A model generated the notes under the pieces. That model saw only the letters and a program-made list of their open reading frames with translations, made no database searches and was not told where the DNA came from. Shown piece by piece: positions 48,961-61,198 of a stretch of 64,000 nucleotides of DNA. Position numbers and translations under genes: made by a program. The first letter of the stretch is position 1. Every line of letters begins with the position of its first letter. Origin of the DNA: Cryptomeria japonica (lineage: Eukaryota; Streptophyta; Pinopsida; Cupressales; Cupressaceae); NCBI RefSeq assembly GCF_030272615.1, contig NC_081407.1, forward strand, positions 316,786,456-316,850,455, in the 5' to 3' direction.

Positions 48961-50515
48961 AAAAATAGTAATATGAAACATGGAAGTGCTAGGAATAGCA
49001 TAGGGAACATTGTTACCAGTAGGAATAGTATAAGAAACATTTCTAGTAGAGCTCTCTTTGGATAAACATAGATGCACATAAGAGGATAGAGCACAATGAG
49101 ACCCCATGAAAAGTGAAAAGGTGGTAGAAAATAAAGTCTACTGATCATTTTTCATACTTCTAAAAGCATACATGCCAAGAACTAGATTTGAACTGGTCAC
49201 ACAAGGATATTTAGTCCTCTACTCTACTAACTAAGCTATCCCGGTTGTTCCTCTATGCATCATATTAGCATAGCAACCAAACTCTTGTCAACTAAAAACA
49301 AAAAAGGTAAAAGGCAACATTTGAAAGAGTAGATTTCTTATCCATTTTGAAGAGCTTATGTTGTCATTGGAGCCATGATGAGGTTTATATCTATTATAAC
49401 AATGAAAAGGTTGATAGTGGACAAAGTTGAGATGACATTTAGAAAAGCTTGGAGGATTTATATTCCAGAGATAGATCATGAAGCTTGAAACCTTTTTCAA
49501 GAAACTGTAAATGACAACTAAGCAAAAAACCTTGCGAATATGACAATCTATGCAACCAACAACAAATCTACTCAATATAATCAATATCCTAAGTTAATCT
49601 TCTTCATACATTGTAAAAACATTTTGAATTACAAAAACATTTTGCATAGCTTGCCGATTTAATGTATAAATTGCACCCATTCATATTCAATTTTTCTCCA
49701 TATTTCAAGGTCAACATTAAATATTGATTTAGACACATATTTTCTTGTAATACTGTTGGTGAACAGATTGTCCTCTTACTTAATTTCTTTTAATTTACTC
49801 TATGCCCAATGTTATGAAGAGAACAGAATCATTCACTACAGTTGAGAAAGTATTAATTTTACTTTAACTTCCTCTCTGAATTTTTTTACAGGTACAGCTC
49901 CCTTATCTGATTTACAATGAATTCAACTTTTATAATTACACTTTTTCCTAAAAGTGCATAAGGTTCTCTCAACTACTCTTAGGTAGTGAGGTAATTACAA
50001 AATACAGATCACAAATGAAAAGATTCACGTACATATAATCAATAAAATCTATCTCAAAGAATGGATTTTCTGCTAGATTTTCAACATATATCAAAATAGG
50101 AAATAGATGAACTTATGACTAACCAACAGCAATAAGGAAATTTCGAATCGCCGAGTTATCTCCACAAAGTGATAATAATTCAACACTCAGAACGCAAAGT
50201 TTCAAAGCATAACTCAAAATTTTTCATATATGTATATCCAACTTCAATGCACAAAGTCTTTGGAAGCTAAAACATGCATATACTATCCTTGATCACTGTA
50301 CTTCCGAAAAATCTATCTTAAAACTATATTTAACTTGCTATTCTTTTTTTCTCTATTGCTAATCCCCCTAGCCCGTTTTATGCCCCAGCATTTATAGTCC
50401 TTTTTAAAATCCCGAAGGGCCTCCCTTAGAACCCAGCCCTATCGGGTTAATACAAGAAACCGTTATGAAACTAGAAAGCAGTTATCAAAAAGATAGAACA
50501 CCAGCGGGTGACGAT
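48961..50515. other. AT-rich non-coding stretch with a tRNA relic
   Basis: Apart from the tRNA-like segment at 49,173-49,245, no gene is visible. 50,370-50,510 is less AT-rich and may be the 3' untranslated region of the reading frame that follows on the - strand. Confidence 0.55.
49173..49245 (-). pseudogene. tRNA-Phe relic of plastid type (anticodon AAA)
   Basis: The - strand folds as a 73-nt tRNA: acceptor CCGGGA/TTCTTGG, A box TAGCTTAGTTAGTAGAG, anticodon stem AGGA-CTAAATA-TCCT with anticodon AAA, T arm CCAGTTCAAATCTAG with B box GTTCAAATC, and end GGCA. It matches plastid trnF-GAA except for about nine positions in its last 65 bases, and most changes are C to T or G to A. The first acceptor pair is lost (A-C). 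It is probably a decayed plastid-DNA insertion; the head of a tRNA-derived SINE is the alternative. Confidence 0.65.
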
Positions 50516-53500
50516 TCAGTTCCCACTATATTCGCCGGCTTCCTCCTCATTTCCGACGGTTTGTCGTACCAGCTTCCAGCTCTGGAAAGTAGACATGAAT
50601 TCCTGCGTGGCCTGTGAGTGCGGGTTCTTTAAACTCATCAGCCGGGCTCTACATGCATCCTTCTGCCACCTGTACTCCTTCATCTTTAGGCTCTGACATG
50701 GCATCAGCTTCTCATTGAGGCGCAACATGGATTCTATACCTGCCAACGAAGTGAAATCATCGACCTTGGGTGTTTCTTTATCTCTAATCTGTTCAACTGC
50801 TTCGGTGAAACTTTTGGTTAACACTTCAATGTCCATGCTACCTTCATCCAATTGTAAGATGCCTGTGGGGTTGACAATCTTCATGTCTTTAACCAGTTCC
50901 TTATGCATGTCTGTGATTTGATTCTTGACGCCTTGGACCTCTTTGATGGCTTCTTTGTAGATGGACTCCTTCCAGCTCATATTACTTTTCAGGATAAATA
51001 ATGTGCACGGGTCCACGGCTTTCATGGGGTTTTCACCTAAGAATTTGAGAACTCCAAACTTTTCAACCTCAGTTACCCGGGAAACTACGGTTTGGCACCG
51101 TGACAATTCTGTCTCCCATACTGGTATCAAAGTTTGAATCTCCCCGAGCAATGCTTCACCCTCGGAATAGATACTAGTAATTTCGGAAATAAATTTATTC
51201 CCTTGCTCTAATATGCTATTTACCCAACTAACCACAGCCTCAGACAATAATTTTCCCCTCTGCATCTGTTTCATCAATTGCTGGCTTTCGGCGGAATTTG
51301 GATCGAATGGCTGAGGCAGCTGGATTATTGGGTTAGCCCCTAAATTAATCAGCGAATTGATGTATGTGGCCATCGTCACCACCATTGCTTTCAATTCTTT
51401 CTTCTCTTTAGAATCTTTTTCTGATTGAGTGAGCATGTGATCAACAAAAAGTTTAAAGAAATTATTACCAGTACTCCTATTAAGGGTACCTAGTTCAATA
51501 GAAGTGACTTTGAATCCTTCCTCATCAATTTCCCCTGATTCCCTTTTCTATTTATAAGTAGCCACCTCCGCTATGATTTTCCCCGTCACTGGATCTTTAG
51601 TGAGACAAGCATCCGTTTTCATTTTCTTTGCTTTAGATCCTCTAGCCGCATACCTAGTGACAATATCTTTTACTGGCGAGGCCACTGGTTGTAAACTCCG
51701 TTTCTTATTGATTGAATTTGACAACCATAAAGGAACAGTGGGAGTGGTTGATATCATCTGAGTATCTTTAATCGGAGTCAAGAAATTGGGTTGATCTGTC
51801 TTTGGTGTTTCAATGAATTGGACTTCATCGTCTGCTTCATCTTGAAAAGGGGACTTATCACTTGAATCCCGCTCTGGTGATGTCATTTTCTGCTTCTGGG
51901 AACTAGGCTGCTTCAAAGCTTTGTTCCTGGAATGGGATCTCGTCCTAGGCACCGTGACTTGGGAAGGAAACTTTATTTTCTTATCTGAGGCCAATGTATC
52001 ACCTGCAACATGAGAAAGTGGAATGTCAGATTGAAGCGGTTCCGAGAGAGAAATCACCTTAGGAGAAGACTCATTGATGTTTCCATTTCTTTTCCTTTGC
52101 AGCCAGTCATCCGTATAAGTTAATATGGATCTGGCTCTCAAATTAATATCGTCATCTTCCTCCTTGCTCCAATCAACTGTCAAGAATTTTGCTTCGTTTG
52201 ATCCTTCCCATCCGGGTTCAACTAAAAATGAACCATCTTCGACGATTCCCTGTGTTTTGAACTTCAATTTGAAAGAGCTAATTTGCTGCAAGGTGAGTCT
52301 AGAATGATCCCTTTTCAAGACTTCTTCTTCATTTTCACAGTCTTCCCATAGATCTTCTAGCTGCGGAGCAACTGATGAGTTGATTTCAAGGCCGAGGGTC
52401 AGAGCTGCATATCCTTTACTATCGAAGTTTCTCCTGCTGCGGTAGAAACCAAGATTGAATCCCAGCAAATTGCTTCCGATGATGGAAGCGTCATTCATGT
52501 TATTACAGACCAAAGAGTGCAGCTTAATAGGGAAAGCCGTCTCCCATTTCTCCTGAGGGAGATTATCCTTAATGATAGCAGAAAGTTGCCTGCACAATTC
52601 GGCTAAAATGAAACAATCAAGGGCATATCGAGGCAACCTCACAGGTTCTTCCTCAAACCCTCCGACTCTCAAATATGTGAACCTAGGAAACTGAATAAAA
52701 GAACTCCCATAATGTTGAACCAGCCTCAGCGATTCAGAAGAGAGTCGTGGCATCTGAACACCTTCTAGAGCCAAATAAATGTTTTCAAACAATATATCAT
52801 GCACCTTACGGAAATCCTCCAGAACTCTGTCTTTTTGCAACAACGAACAATATTGGAAGATGGTCATTTCCTCATTCCATACCTCATGTGGAAGAGCGGC
52901 TAGATCACATGTGCAGGCAATACAATAAGTCAAATACGAGGCCATACGAAAATCTTCTCTAGACTCTTTGGCGCGTTTGAGCTGGCTTCTCAGGGAAGTG
53001 GCAATGATCTCCGCCCAATCCATCCATTGTTCACCTTTTAAGATAATTTCAATGTACCTATACATCCATTCTTCGAACAAACATACATCAGCTGAACCTT
53101 TCACCCTGTGTAATAATACCACCAGGTCGTGTATGTGGGGTTTCATGTGGCTTCTAGTAATGACCTTCGGGAGTCTAGACCCACCTCCATAGTTAACCTT
53201 GGTCCATTTCCTAGCAAGGGTGTTTCGGTACACACTAGGGTTTTCCCGATACTCAGCTTCAGCTTGAATGGGTGAGAAAGCGGCAAAGGTACTTGCTGTT
53301 AATTTCAAAACAGAAGAAATGGTTTCCCTGGAGACAGGAAGTATGACATTACCATTTTTGCTTACTATGCTCTTGCTTCTTACATCATAATGGTCAATGC
53401 AAAGTTGTAGGAGTTCAGGGTTTACGAAGGCGGGGGGAAACGCAACAGCTTCAATTAACCCGCTCGTTAATATTTCCATACATCCCTTAACCTCTTCCGT

Positions 53501-53623
53501 ATTCGCAAGAAAATTTGCTTGAAGACTTTCCACATTTACCCCTTCTAAATTGATATCACAAATCACTGGTCTTTTACATTCAAGGCTAGAAACATTACCG
53601 AGAAAATGCATAACCGACTTCAT
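50516..53623 (-). CDS. Uncharacterised large intronless ORF, one internal TAG
   Basis: One - strand frame runs from ATG 53,623 to the stop at 50,516 and is interrupted by a single TAG at 51,550-51,548. It is 690 codons before the TAG plus 344 after. An in-frame TGA upstream (about 53,653) makes 53,623 the first usable ATG. The first half resembles N-termini of proteins annotated as putative plant transposon proteins (PELLQLCIDHYDVRSKSIV followed by SRETISSVLKL). Its end is Ser/Lys-rich and basic (SKAKKMK). The second half is helical and probably coiled-coil (ESQQLMKQMQRGKLLSEAVV). TAG in place of CAG (Gln) would be one base change; readthrough is also possible. A TATA box lies at 53,857-53,863. 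No LTRs were found around it. I do not assign a function. Confidence 0.6.
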
Positions 53624-53856
53624 TCTCAACTTAAACAAGCAAGACCTCTTTCAGACAAACCTTTGAAAATAACAGTTTTGCAGAACAGAACAAAGGTTAC
53701 TAAACTCTCACCTGTTTTCCATTGAAAAGCAAATAATCTCCTCTAGCTTCCCTAACTGCTCCTTCTCTCCGAAATCAGACCTCCTCTCCTTTATCCTTTT
53801 TCTTTGTTTTTTGGATAACTTACCAGGCAACTGAATGAAAATTTATCACAGGGGAA

Positions 53857-53863
53857 CTTTATA
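53857..53863 (-). promoter_or_regulatory. Candidate TATA box of the large ORF
   Basis: The - strand TATAAAG lies about 235 bp upstream of the first ATG. GTAAGT and GTGAGAG words between it and the ATG could be donors of a leader intron. Confidence 0.35.
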
Positions 53864-55237
53864 CATGGGAAGATCGGATAATGATAGTTCATCACCTCAC
53901 ATCAGGATTGACATGCTCGAGGCGTCGATGCATAAATGCCTCGATTAATGATTTACCCTCTCGCATGAGTTAATAATAATTGATTTCATGCGATATCCAG
54001 TCATTCATAAAACGAAGGTCTACTCACACTCATAACAATGATGCCCTTTTCCTTGAAAAAGAAATAAAATCTTTTGATTTGACATGCTGACGGGACCATT
54101 GATTGCTTTGAGAGAAAGGAGGCGCATCGTACTCCAAAAATAAACTCCCGCCGTTAATACTTGCCAAAAACCACTTTGAACTACTTCGAACCGAGCTTCA
54201 AAATGGTTCAAAGTATTTCAAAGAAGACTGCCGCGATAAAAGATACTTCCTGCCAAAGAAAGAGTATTAGTATGAAAAATTTGGTCGAACCACTTTGAAC
54301 TACTTCGAACTGAGGTTCGAAATGATTCGAAGCGATTCAAAAGGGAGGGGAGGAATGACCGTGGAAGCTTGAGAACTTGACCAAATTTCTTCAAAGGACG
54401 ATAGACACTTAGATGATGAAGGGGAGACCTCGAATAAGATAGGTGTGGTTTTTAAAGGGGAACCCTTGAATTAATATGGCGACTCTAAACACAACTAACA
54501 AATACATATCTCTCTTTGTATATTCCTAAATTGAATTCTATATTTTTGTTTCAAAGAAATACATAAATAGAGATGTATCTTGTTTTTCCAAAAAATACCT
54601 TGGTCCTTCTTATTGTTCTTAGAGGAACTATTGTGTTTGACATACATTCCTTTTATAAAAATAAGAACAATCACATCTTAAGAAAAACAATGAGGAGCAA
54701 GGCATTTCTTTAAAAATTTAGGATATCATTGATGTTCTTCTTATTTTATTATTTGAAATTAAATTTTTTCCATTTGTTATACATCTTTTTATGAAGACAT
54801 CACTAATATATGATTTGAACATTTAAATAATTATTTTAAACATACTTTTACTTTTATTTTGAACTTTGTTTAAAATTGATTTCAGCATTTAAATAATTGC
54901 TTTTAGCATACTTTTATTTTTAGTGAGAACTTTGTTTGAAATTGTAATATATTTCTATTGTCTTGATCCTCTATGGAATTATAGATTATTACCATTTCAA
55001 TAATGTTTTGTCATTATATTTCTTTGCTTCTAACATTTCACCATGCACAAGAGTAAAGTTCTTCCTTTAGTTGAAAATTTGTTAGAAATTATGATATATT
55101 TATATTTATACGATTCTCAATTACAAAATAATTACAATTATAAATATAATAAATAATAATAATATACATCTATAATATACTAACTTACAAATATTTTCTT
55201 ATGAAACTAACCCTTGCACCTCCTTGGTACAAGTGCT
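53864..55237. other. Intergenic region with a duplicated TTCGAA-rich segment
   Basis: No gene is seen. 54,171-54,225 (CCACTTTGAACTACTTCGAA) recurs at 54,290-54,345, a spacing of 119 bp. The rest, 54,450-55,200, is AT-rich. Confidence 0.6.
54171..54345. repeat. Duplicated GAA/TTC-rich segment (heat-shock-element-like)
   Basis: Two copies begin CCACTTTGAACTACTTCGAAC at 54,171 and 54,290. Each holds several alternating TTC and GAA triplets (TTCGAAC, GCTTC, GGTTC; TTCGAACTGAGGTTCGAA), like the nGAAnnTTCn units of heat-shock elements. The segment lies 310-490 bp upstream of the TATA box of the large ORF. Confidence 0.45.
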
Positions 55238-55334
55238 AGTATATCCATTTTTAACTATTCTAAATGATCGTTACTCACAAATTCCTCTCAGTACACCCAT
55301 TAACTTAAATACCATTGCTAATTATACTCTTATG
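55238..55334. repeat. Direct repeat of 48,856-48,951
   Basis: About 96 bp (TATATCCATTTTTAACTATT to ATTATACTCTTATG) match the copy at 48,856-48,951 with only a few changes. The GTCTAATCGAAACTTTATTA segment of the same repeat family follows at 55,481. The two copies bracket the large ORF. Confidence 0.85.
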
Positions 55335-55957
55335 TGTATGTTCCCATCATTTTTAATAAATAATCTTTAATAATATTTAATAAAACATCATAATAATAAT
55401 AATACCCCTTTGTTGAAAAGACGTTATTTTGGCACGAGTTGGCAGTAGTTACGTGGCATTTGTTATGAAGCGTGCATCAGTCTAATCGAAACTTTATTAA
55501 AAGATAGATAAAGAAGAAACTCGGAACGTGCCCATTTTGATTTACATTAAATTCGGGTCTCACATAAGTTCTTCAAAAACCATAATGTCTTGAGTTGTTA
55601 GCCTTTAGCCTTGCATTCAAATTATAACAAATAAATAAGGTTAAAAAAATCCCCTGTCGCTGTCAGACACCAAAAATGGCGCAAACGGGACGCGAGACGG
55701 TTTTCGCGGAAGGCGCGCAATTGAGTAGAATTTATATAATAAAAAATAAAATGAGTGGAATTTGCTACTACGTGTACGGTCAATACATTCTACGTCATGT
55801 CTTGATGTGACTCGCGCTATTCTCCTTCCTCTTTTTCAGAGCAATTACGAGGAAGCTAGCGATTCAAATTCTCTGGAATTTTGAACATTTACAGATGGAA
55901 TGTAACAGTATGAAAAAACAAGATGCAAAACTTAGTATGCAAGTTAATGGAAAGGAG
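55335..55957. other. Upstream region of the ZNFX1-like gene
   Basis: AAT-rich to 55,410, then less AT-rich with GC-containing words from 55,660. TTTATATAATAA at about 55,730 is a second TATA-like site. No gene is seen. Confidence 0.5.
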
Positions 55958-55966
55958 TATATAAAA
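55958..55966 (+). promoter_or_regulatory. Candidate TATA box of the ZNFX1-like gene
   Basis: TATATAAAA lies 173 bp upstream of the start ATG. It would give a 5' leader of about 140 nt. Confidence 0.45.
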
Positions 55967-56130
55967 AGATTGTTCAGTGGACGCCTTTCGTTATCAATCC
56001 TCAGAGGTGAGCAGTGGGAAGTCCATAATCAGTATAACTTTAGCCGTTACGCATGCAGTGTGCTATCTGAATTATAGCTTAGGCGGCGGCTAAAGATTTG
56101 CTTGTAAACCGTTTTTACAGTGCAGAAAGA

Positions 56131-59100
56131 ATGGAGAATAATAATGGCAGAGGCAGAGGCAGAGGCAGAGGAGGAAGGAGTCGAGAGTTTTCCGGTGGTC
56201 AAAGAAGTAATGATAATAATAATAATAGCAGAGGAGGGGGCAGAGGAAGGTTTCGAGGCTCAGGAAGAAGTGGGCAACAGGGAGAGAGGGACTCTGATGA
56301 AAAGCCGCTCGCGGTAGCAGCCAAGTTACAGGTCGGAGAGATTTTGGCTTTACATTCGAATGAGAATTTTGGCTTCATTAAATTGGAGGGCGCTTCACAA
56401 GATGTGAAAAAAGATGTGAAATTCAGATACGGCGACGGTTCGAAAACCGACACAGGGCTTCTGGATCTTGAAATCGGTGATGTATTGCAATTTACTGTAA
56501 ATGATAATTCAGACAGGCCCCGGGCAGCTTACGCGCGTCTTGTGCAGTGCACAAGGAGGAGTCCGGTGGCTCTGGAAAGCTATCTTGATAAGCTTCTAGG
56601 TCTCTGCTCAGACGGCCCTGGAAAGGTACTGCGAGAAATTACTAAATGTCCGGTAGGGTTTCTTCTCGTTTTGGAGCTACGGCAGCCGCCGCAAGGTCTG
56701 GTGACTCGAGTGCTGGAATTGGCGGAGATTCTGCAGCAAGGAGGTGCGGCTTTCTACGGTGCGAGGGTGAAACAATTTTACAAATTCTTCTGCGGCACCG
56801 AGTTTTTGAGGTCGTCGGGCGCATTAATGGAGTATATTAGTATATTTTTGAGGTCGTCGTGCAGGAAAGATGATGGAGAAAAAGGTTTGCTCATCGAAAA
56901 TTTCATGCTCCGCCTTGTCTCGCAGAGTCCAGAAAGCGTTAGCGATCTTTTGCCGCTGATTGAATCGATGATAGAAATTGTAAAGCAAGACAATTTTACT
57001 CCGTCTAGATGTTGCGATTTTCTTTTGGAGCTTCTGCGTTGCCATGCTCGGGTTTACAATTCAGGCGCCTCGGCGGTCGAGGCAGCGTCGCTTGAGAAGC
57101 TGCCGTGGGACAAAATGCCTCTTGTTCCAGTCTCTGCAGAGGTCACAAGCGGACAGCAATGGGCGCTTAAACCCCTTCCCTCCGTCAAGAAGAAGGGAAG
57201 CTATGGCTCTGTGGACGAATACCTAGACACTTATTACACGCTTTTAAGGGAAGACTGCTTTGCGCCACTGAGAAAAGGCCTCGCCGATCTCAAAGCGAAC
57301 AAATTGGATCCCAGAGATATGAAAGTATGGACAGATGGACAGGTCCTAGGAGTCCATTTTAGTAGAAGAAAACCAGGCATTACTTTAGCAATAACGGCTC
57401 AGAGACTTGGCGGTGAAGGACCTGCACAACTTCCCATGACAGGAACCCTTCTCTGTATATCTGACGCCGGAGGAAATTTTGAGTCTTCGACTTGGGGTGT
57501 GGTGGCCAAATGCGAGGAGGACAAGAAAGCCCGTGTTATTTTCGTGGAGCCAGTGGACGGAAAAGGAGGCGCTGGAGGTTCATCGGCTGAATGTATGAGC
57601 AGACTGTTGGGATCATCCAGCCTTGTTTTTGCTGAAAATCCAACGTTTTACAAGGCGTATGAGCCGATCTTGAGAGGCTTGCAACAGATGGATTGTCACA
57701 ATTTTTCATTCCTTGAAGAATTTGTGCATGCTAGATGGACACACCAACCTGCGAATTACCTTTCGGACCCGGCTACCACTGTGGACTGGGGATGCTTGTT
57801 TGGTGAGACTTGCGTTCGGTCTGGGGTTAAAGAATTGGATAATTTAATCAAAGGCGGGTACAGGACCACTCTGGACCCAAGCCAGTTGAGTGCAATTAAG
57901 CTTGCAGTAAACAACCGCCTGGTTTTGATTCAAGGACCTCCCGGTACAGGTATGGGCAATCCATTTCCACCACATATAATTTTCTTTGTAGGGTTCAGAT
58001 GAACATGAATTTATTAATTGAGTTTTGTTGTTGGCCAAGTAAAGGGCAATATTTGAAAAGTGTTGGAACATATAAATATCTCAATTGCATTTTACATATG
58101 ATCTTTTAAGAAATTGCACATCCCTACAGCTTTTTTACTTTCAGTCTCTTAAATCTGCTTTTGCCCTTTATGAATGTGGATAAGAAAACAGAGAAACGGT
58201 GAAAAACATCCCATAAACTGTTTCAACCTGAACGCTGAAAGGTCAATTTTGTATAGATAAATGCAGAGGTCTTTTCATTTGTAGGTTGTCGGAGAGACAT
58301 TCAATTATTATGCTTGGTTTTCTGGATGTGATTAAAAACATTCATTCATTTTGCTGAAATCTAGCAAAATTTGTTAGATGTATTTTATTGTACAAAATAA
58401 TTTTAGGACTTTGTTTCAATAGTAATCTGGGAAGAGTAATCTCAAGCTACTAAGTTTTCAACAAAGGAAATAAGTGTTGGTCATATCTATTTTATATCTT
58501 ATTATTATTACTTTTTATATGTTATTATTATTATTTAAATTGATCTGGAGGTTAAAAGTGGAGTTTCCCTTTCATCAACATATACAATTTAGAATCATAA
58601 TAGAAGTCTACTAGTCACCATTTGGAATTCCAATTTGATGTCATTTTGGGTATTTGAACAACCTTGCCATTTAAACACAACCTGATTAATCATATGACAT
58701 TTTATATGTTATTTTTATCACATAATTTTTTTTTTTTCAAAATATATATTTTAAAGAATTTGTTTGTTAACTTTTTGGAAAATAATTGTTTTGGTTTTGA
58801 TTCAACTTTAAAAGTATTTGGTTCTAAAGTTCATTTAATAGAATGCTACACACACATTTACATTTAATACAAACTCAAATTCATAATTATTTAATAAATA
58901 CTAAGTTGTTGGTTCCCATTTAGGTTCAGGTTCAGTTTGGCTAAATTTTTTTTTTGAGTTTGGGTTTGACTAAATATCAAACAAATTGTATTCATTTATT
59001 AATCTTTCTTTGATCATATATCTAAATAAAAAATAGATAAAATCTTAAGATAAGTAGTACTAATGATTCTCAAAGGTTTTATAATTTTTCAAAAGTTCAA

Positions 59101-61198
59101 AGGAAAAAAAATTAAATTCAAATTTTACTAAAAAATAAGATTCTAAGATTTTTTTAACCATTATAAGTTTTACATTTTTTTTTTTTTGTGCTAAACTTAT
59201 TTTAAATAGATATATTTAAGATATTATAATTTATATTAATTATTTAAAAAATACTTTTATTTATTTAATTTTTTTATATTTTATTTACTTGAATTTTATT
59301 TTATAATTTTAATTATTTAAAATCGTTTAATAAAATACGTAAATACATTTTTTTTATAAAAAGCATTAAATAGAAGATTTTTTAATTTTTAATTAAAATA
59401 CTAAAACTTCAATATCTATTCAATTGTCAAAACACATGATTTTAGGTGTAATTGCGGAAACATTCGAATCTTCATCCCCAACAAAACGATTATTTTCAAT
59501 TTTATGTAATTTGGTTATATAATTTAATATGCTTCTTGTTTGAATATTATTTTTTAAAATGTTTTATATGTATATTTTTAAAATATATTATTTAGTTGTG
59601 AAATTAATTTAAAAAAAATATAATTATAACTATACGTATAATTATTATCATTTTTCTATATTTAAAACTATTTAATCAATAAAAATACATATGTTGTAAA
59701 TACGTCATGCAGCCATCAAATTTATATTCTTCTTCATATCACCTTTTCCTTTGGCAGGTTTATAAAGGGTTTTGTCTCTTAAAATAAAAAGCTACCTATA
59801 GGTATATTTTATTTTACCCACGTGTCAATTTTGATTTTTCTTTCTAGGGTACCACCTGCCACGTATCCTGTGGATGGGTAATGAACTGTTTTCAATTAAT
59901 TTTTACATAGAAAGATGGTCCATTGTCTTCAATAATTTACTGAAGTGCACATCTCTATGTGGGTATTTACGGTCCATGTATCCTAAAAAAAAAAAAGTTT
60001 GAGAGCTTTTTTCTCACGTTTCGATCCATCAAACAGGCAAATCGTTTGTGGGAGTGAGGATATTGCAGATAGTGTTATCTGCAGATACATTGCCAGCGGG
60101 GCCTGCACTGGTAGTGACATACAAGAACCAGGGTTTGGATCACTTCCTCCAGTCCTGTTTAAACTTCTGCCCTGAAGGAATTGTGAGAGTGGGAGGCAGA
60201 AGCACTGAGCCATCCTTGGATAAATTTAATTTGTTTTCATTAATACCGAAATTTGATGAATTCACACCGGATTACTTCGACAACACAAAAAAGCTGGAGC
60301 GCGCCCAAACAGAAATTGAAGAAGCTCTAAAACAGCTACCGGAAAGCCGCGACTTGAAAATAGAGTCGGTGCTTCGCCACATGACTGATTTTCAACTGAG
60401 GCAGCTGATTTCACATGTTTCACAAGTACCTGCTGGCGCTGCTGATTTTATGCCGTCAGAGGAAATTTCTCTTTCGGATTTCCTTTGCGAGGATTCACAG
60501 GACTCTACAAATTTGCTTTACGTTATTTCCCAAGCTCTCAAAAATTGGATGCCCAATAACAGGACTTTTAAGTTGGTACAGGATTGCTTTTCTCGTCAGA
60601 AGACGTGCGGAGCACTGAAGCAGCAAGCAACCGGATGTGCTACAAATGAGACATATAGTGATGTTCTTGATGGGGAGAACAAAGATAACGTCAATGTGTT
60701 AATAGAACAATTTCTTGAAGCTAAGCCCGAAGAAGAAGAAGATTTGGACGAGCCTGATGAAAAATCATATAGAGGTGGAAAGAAAAATGAATGCCGTTGG
60801 CTCAATGAAACTTTCTTCACTTACAAATCCCAAGCAGTTGATGCAAGTTTAACAGCATCAAATGATGTGAGTGAATATCCTGTATTCTTCCAGTTCCAAT
60901 TATTAAAAAATGTGTACTGGTTCTTCTCTACTGAAAGTTATAGAGAAGCGTTTTGTTTTTGCAGATAGATTTTGAGCAGTATCAGTGGCTGCTGGATGAA
61001 AATCCATGGGATCTGAACGAGTCCCATCGGGCGATATTGGTGCAGTTGATCATGCAAACTAGCCGCCAAAAAATAGTCAAGAAATTGGAAGAGGCAAAAA
61101 AAGCATACGATGAAATATGCCAGGACATGGAAGAAATCAGCAAACGGAGACAACTTGAAGTGTTGAAAAAAGCAAAAATTGTTGGCATGACTACCACG
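56131..61198 (+). CDS. ZNFX1/NFX1-type zinc-finger helicase homologue, 5' half (3 exons; 3' end outside)
   Basis: Exons: 56,131-57,949, 60,037-60,866 and 60,965-61,198, with GT-AG borders and a maintained frame. The first ATG (MENNNGRGRG) opens an RGG-rich tail (residues 6-50). Next comes a cold-shock-like domain (about 66-142: VGEILALHSNENFGFIKLEG, DVKFRYGDG, LEIGDVLQFTVND, RAAYARLV), then a helical region. The SF1-type helicase core starts with SQLSAIKLAVNNRLVLIQGPPGTG, and the Walker A Lys-Ser is supplied by exon 2, so the motif is split by intron 1. Exon 2 continues with VVTYKNQGLDHFL and a long insert; exon 3 ends in VGMTTT, the usual lead into motif GAA. Motifs II-VI and the NFX1 zinc fingers must lie beyond 64,000. 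ZNFX1 proteins bind RNA and act in antiviral defence and small-RNA silencing in animals; the plant role is less clear. Confidence 0.88.
57950..60036 (+). other. Intron 1 of the ZNFX1-like gene
   Basis: It begins GTATGG and ends AAACAG, is 2,087 bp long and phase 1, and splits the Walker A codon series. It is AT-rich, especially 58,650-59,720. No gene is seen inside. Confidence 0.85.

Noticed and set aside
48856-55334. The 96-bp direct repeats as LTRs of a small element carrying the large ORF
   Set aside because: They have no TG...CA ends, no primer site or polypurine tract beside them, and belong to a repeat also present at 35.5 kb.
55895-56077. 60-codon frame upstream of the ZNFX1-like gene
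   Set aside because: It overlaps the candidate TATA box and leader, has no homology I recognise, and lies in another context from the helicase start; at most an upstream ORF.
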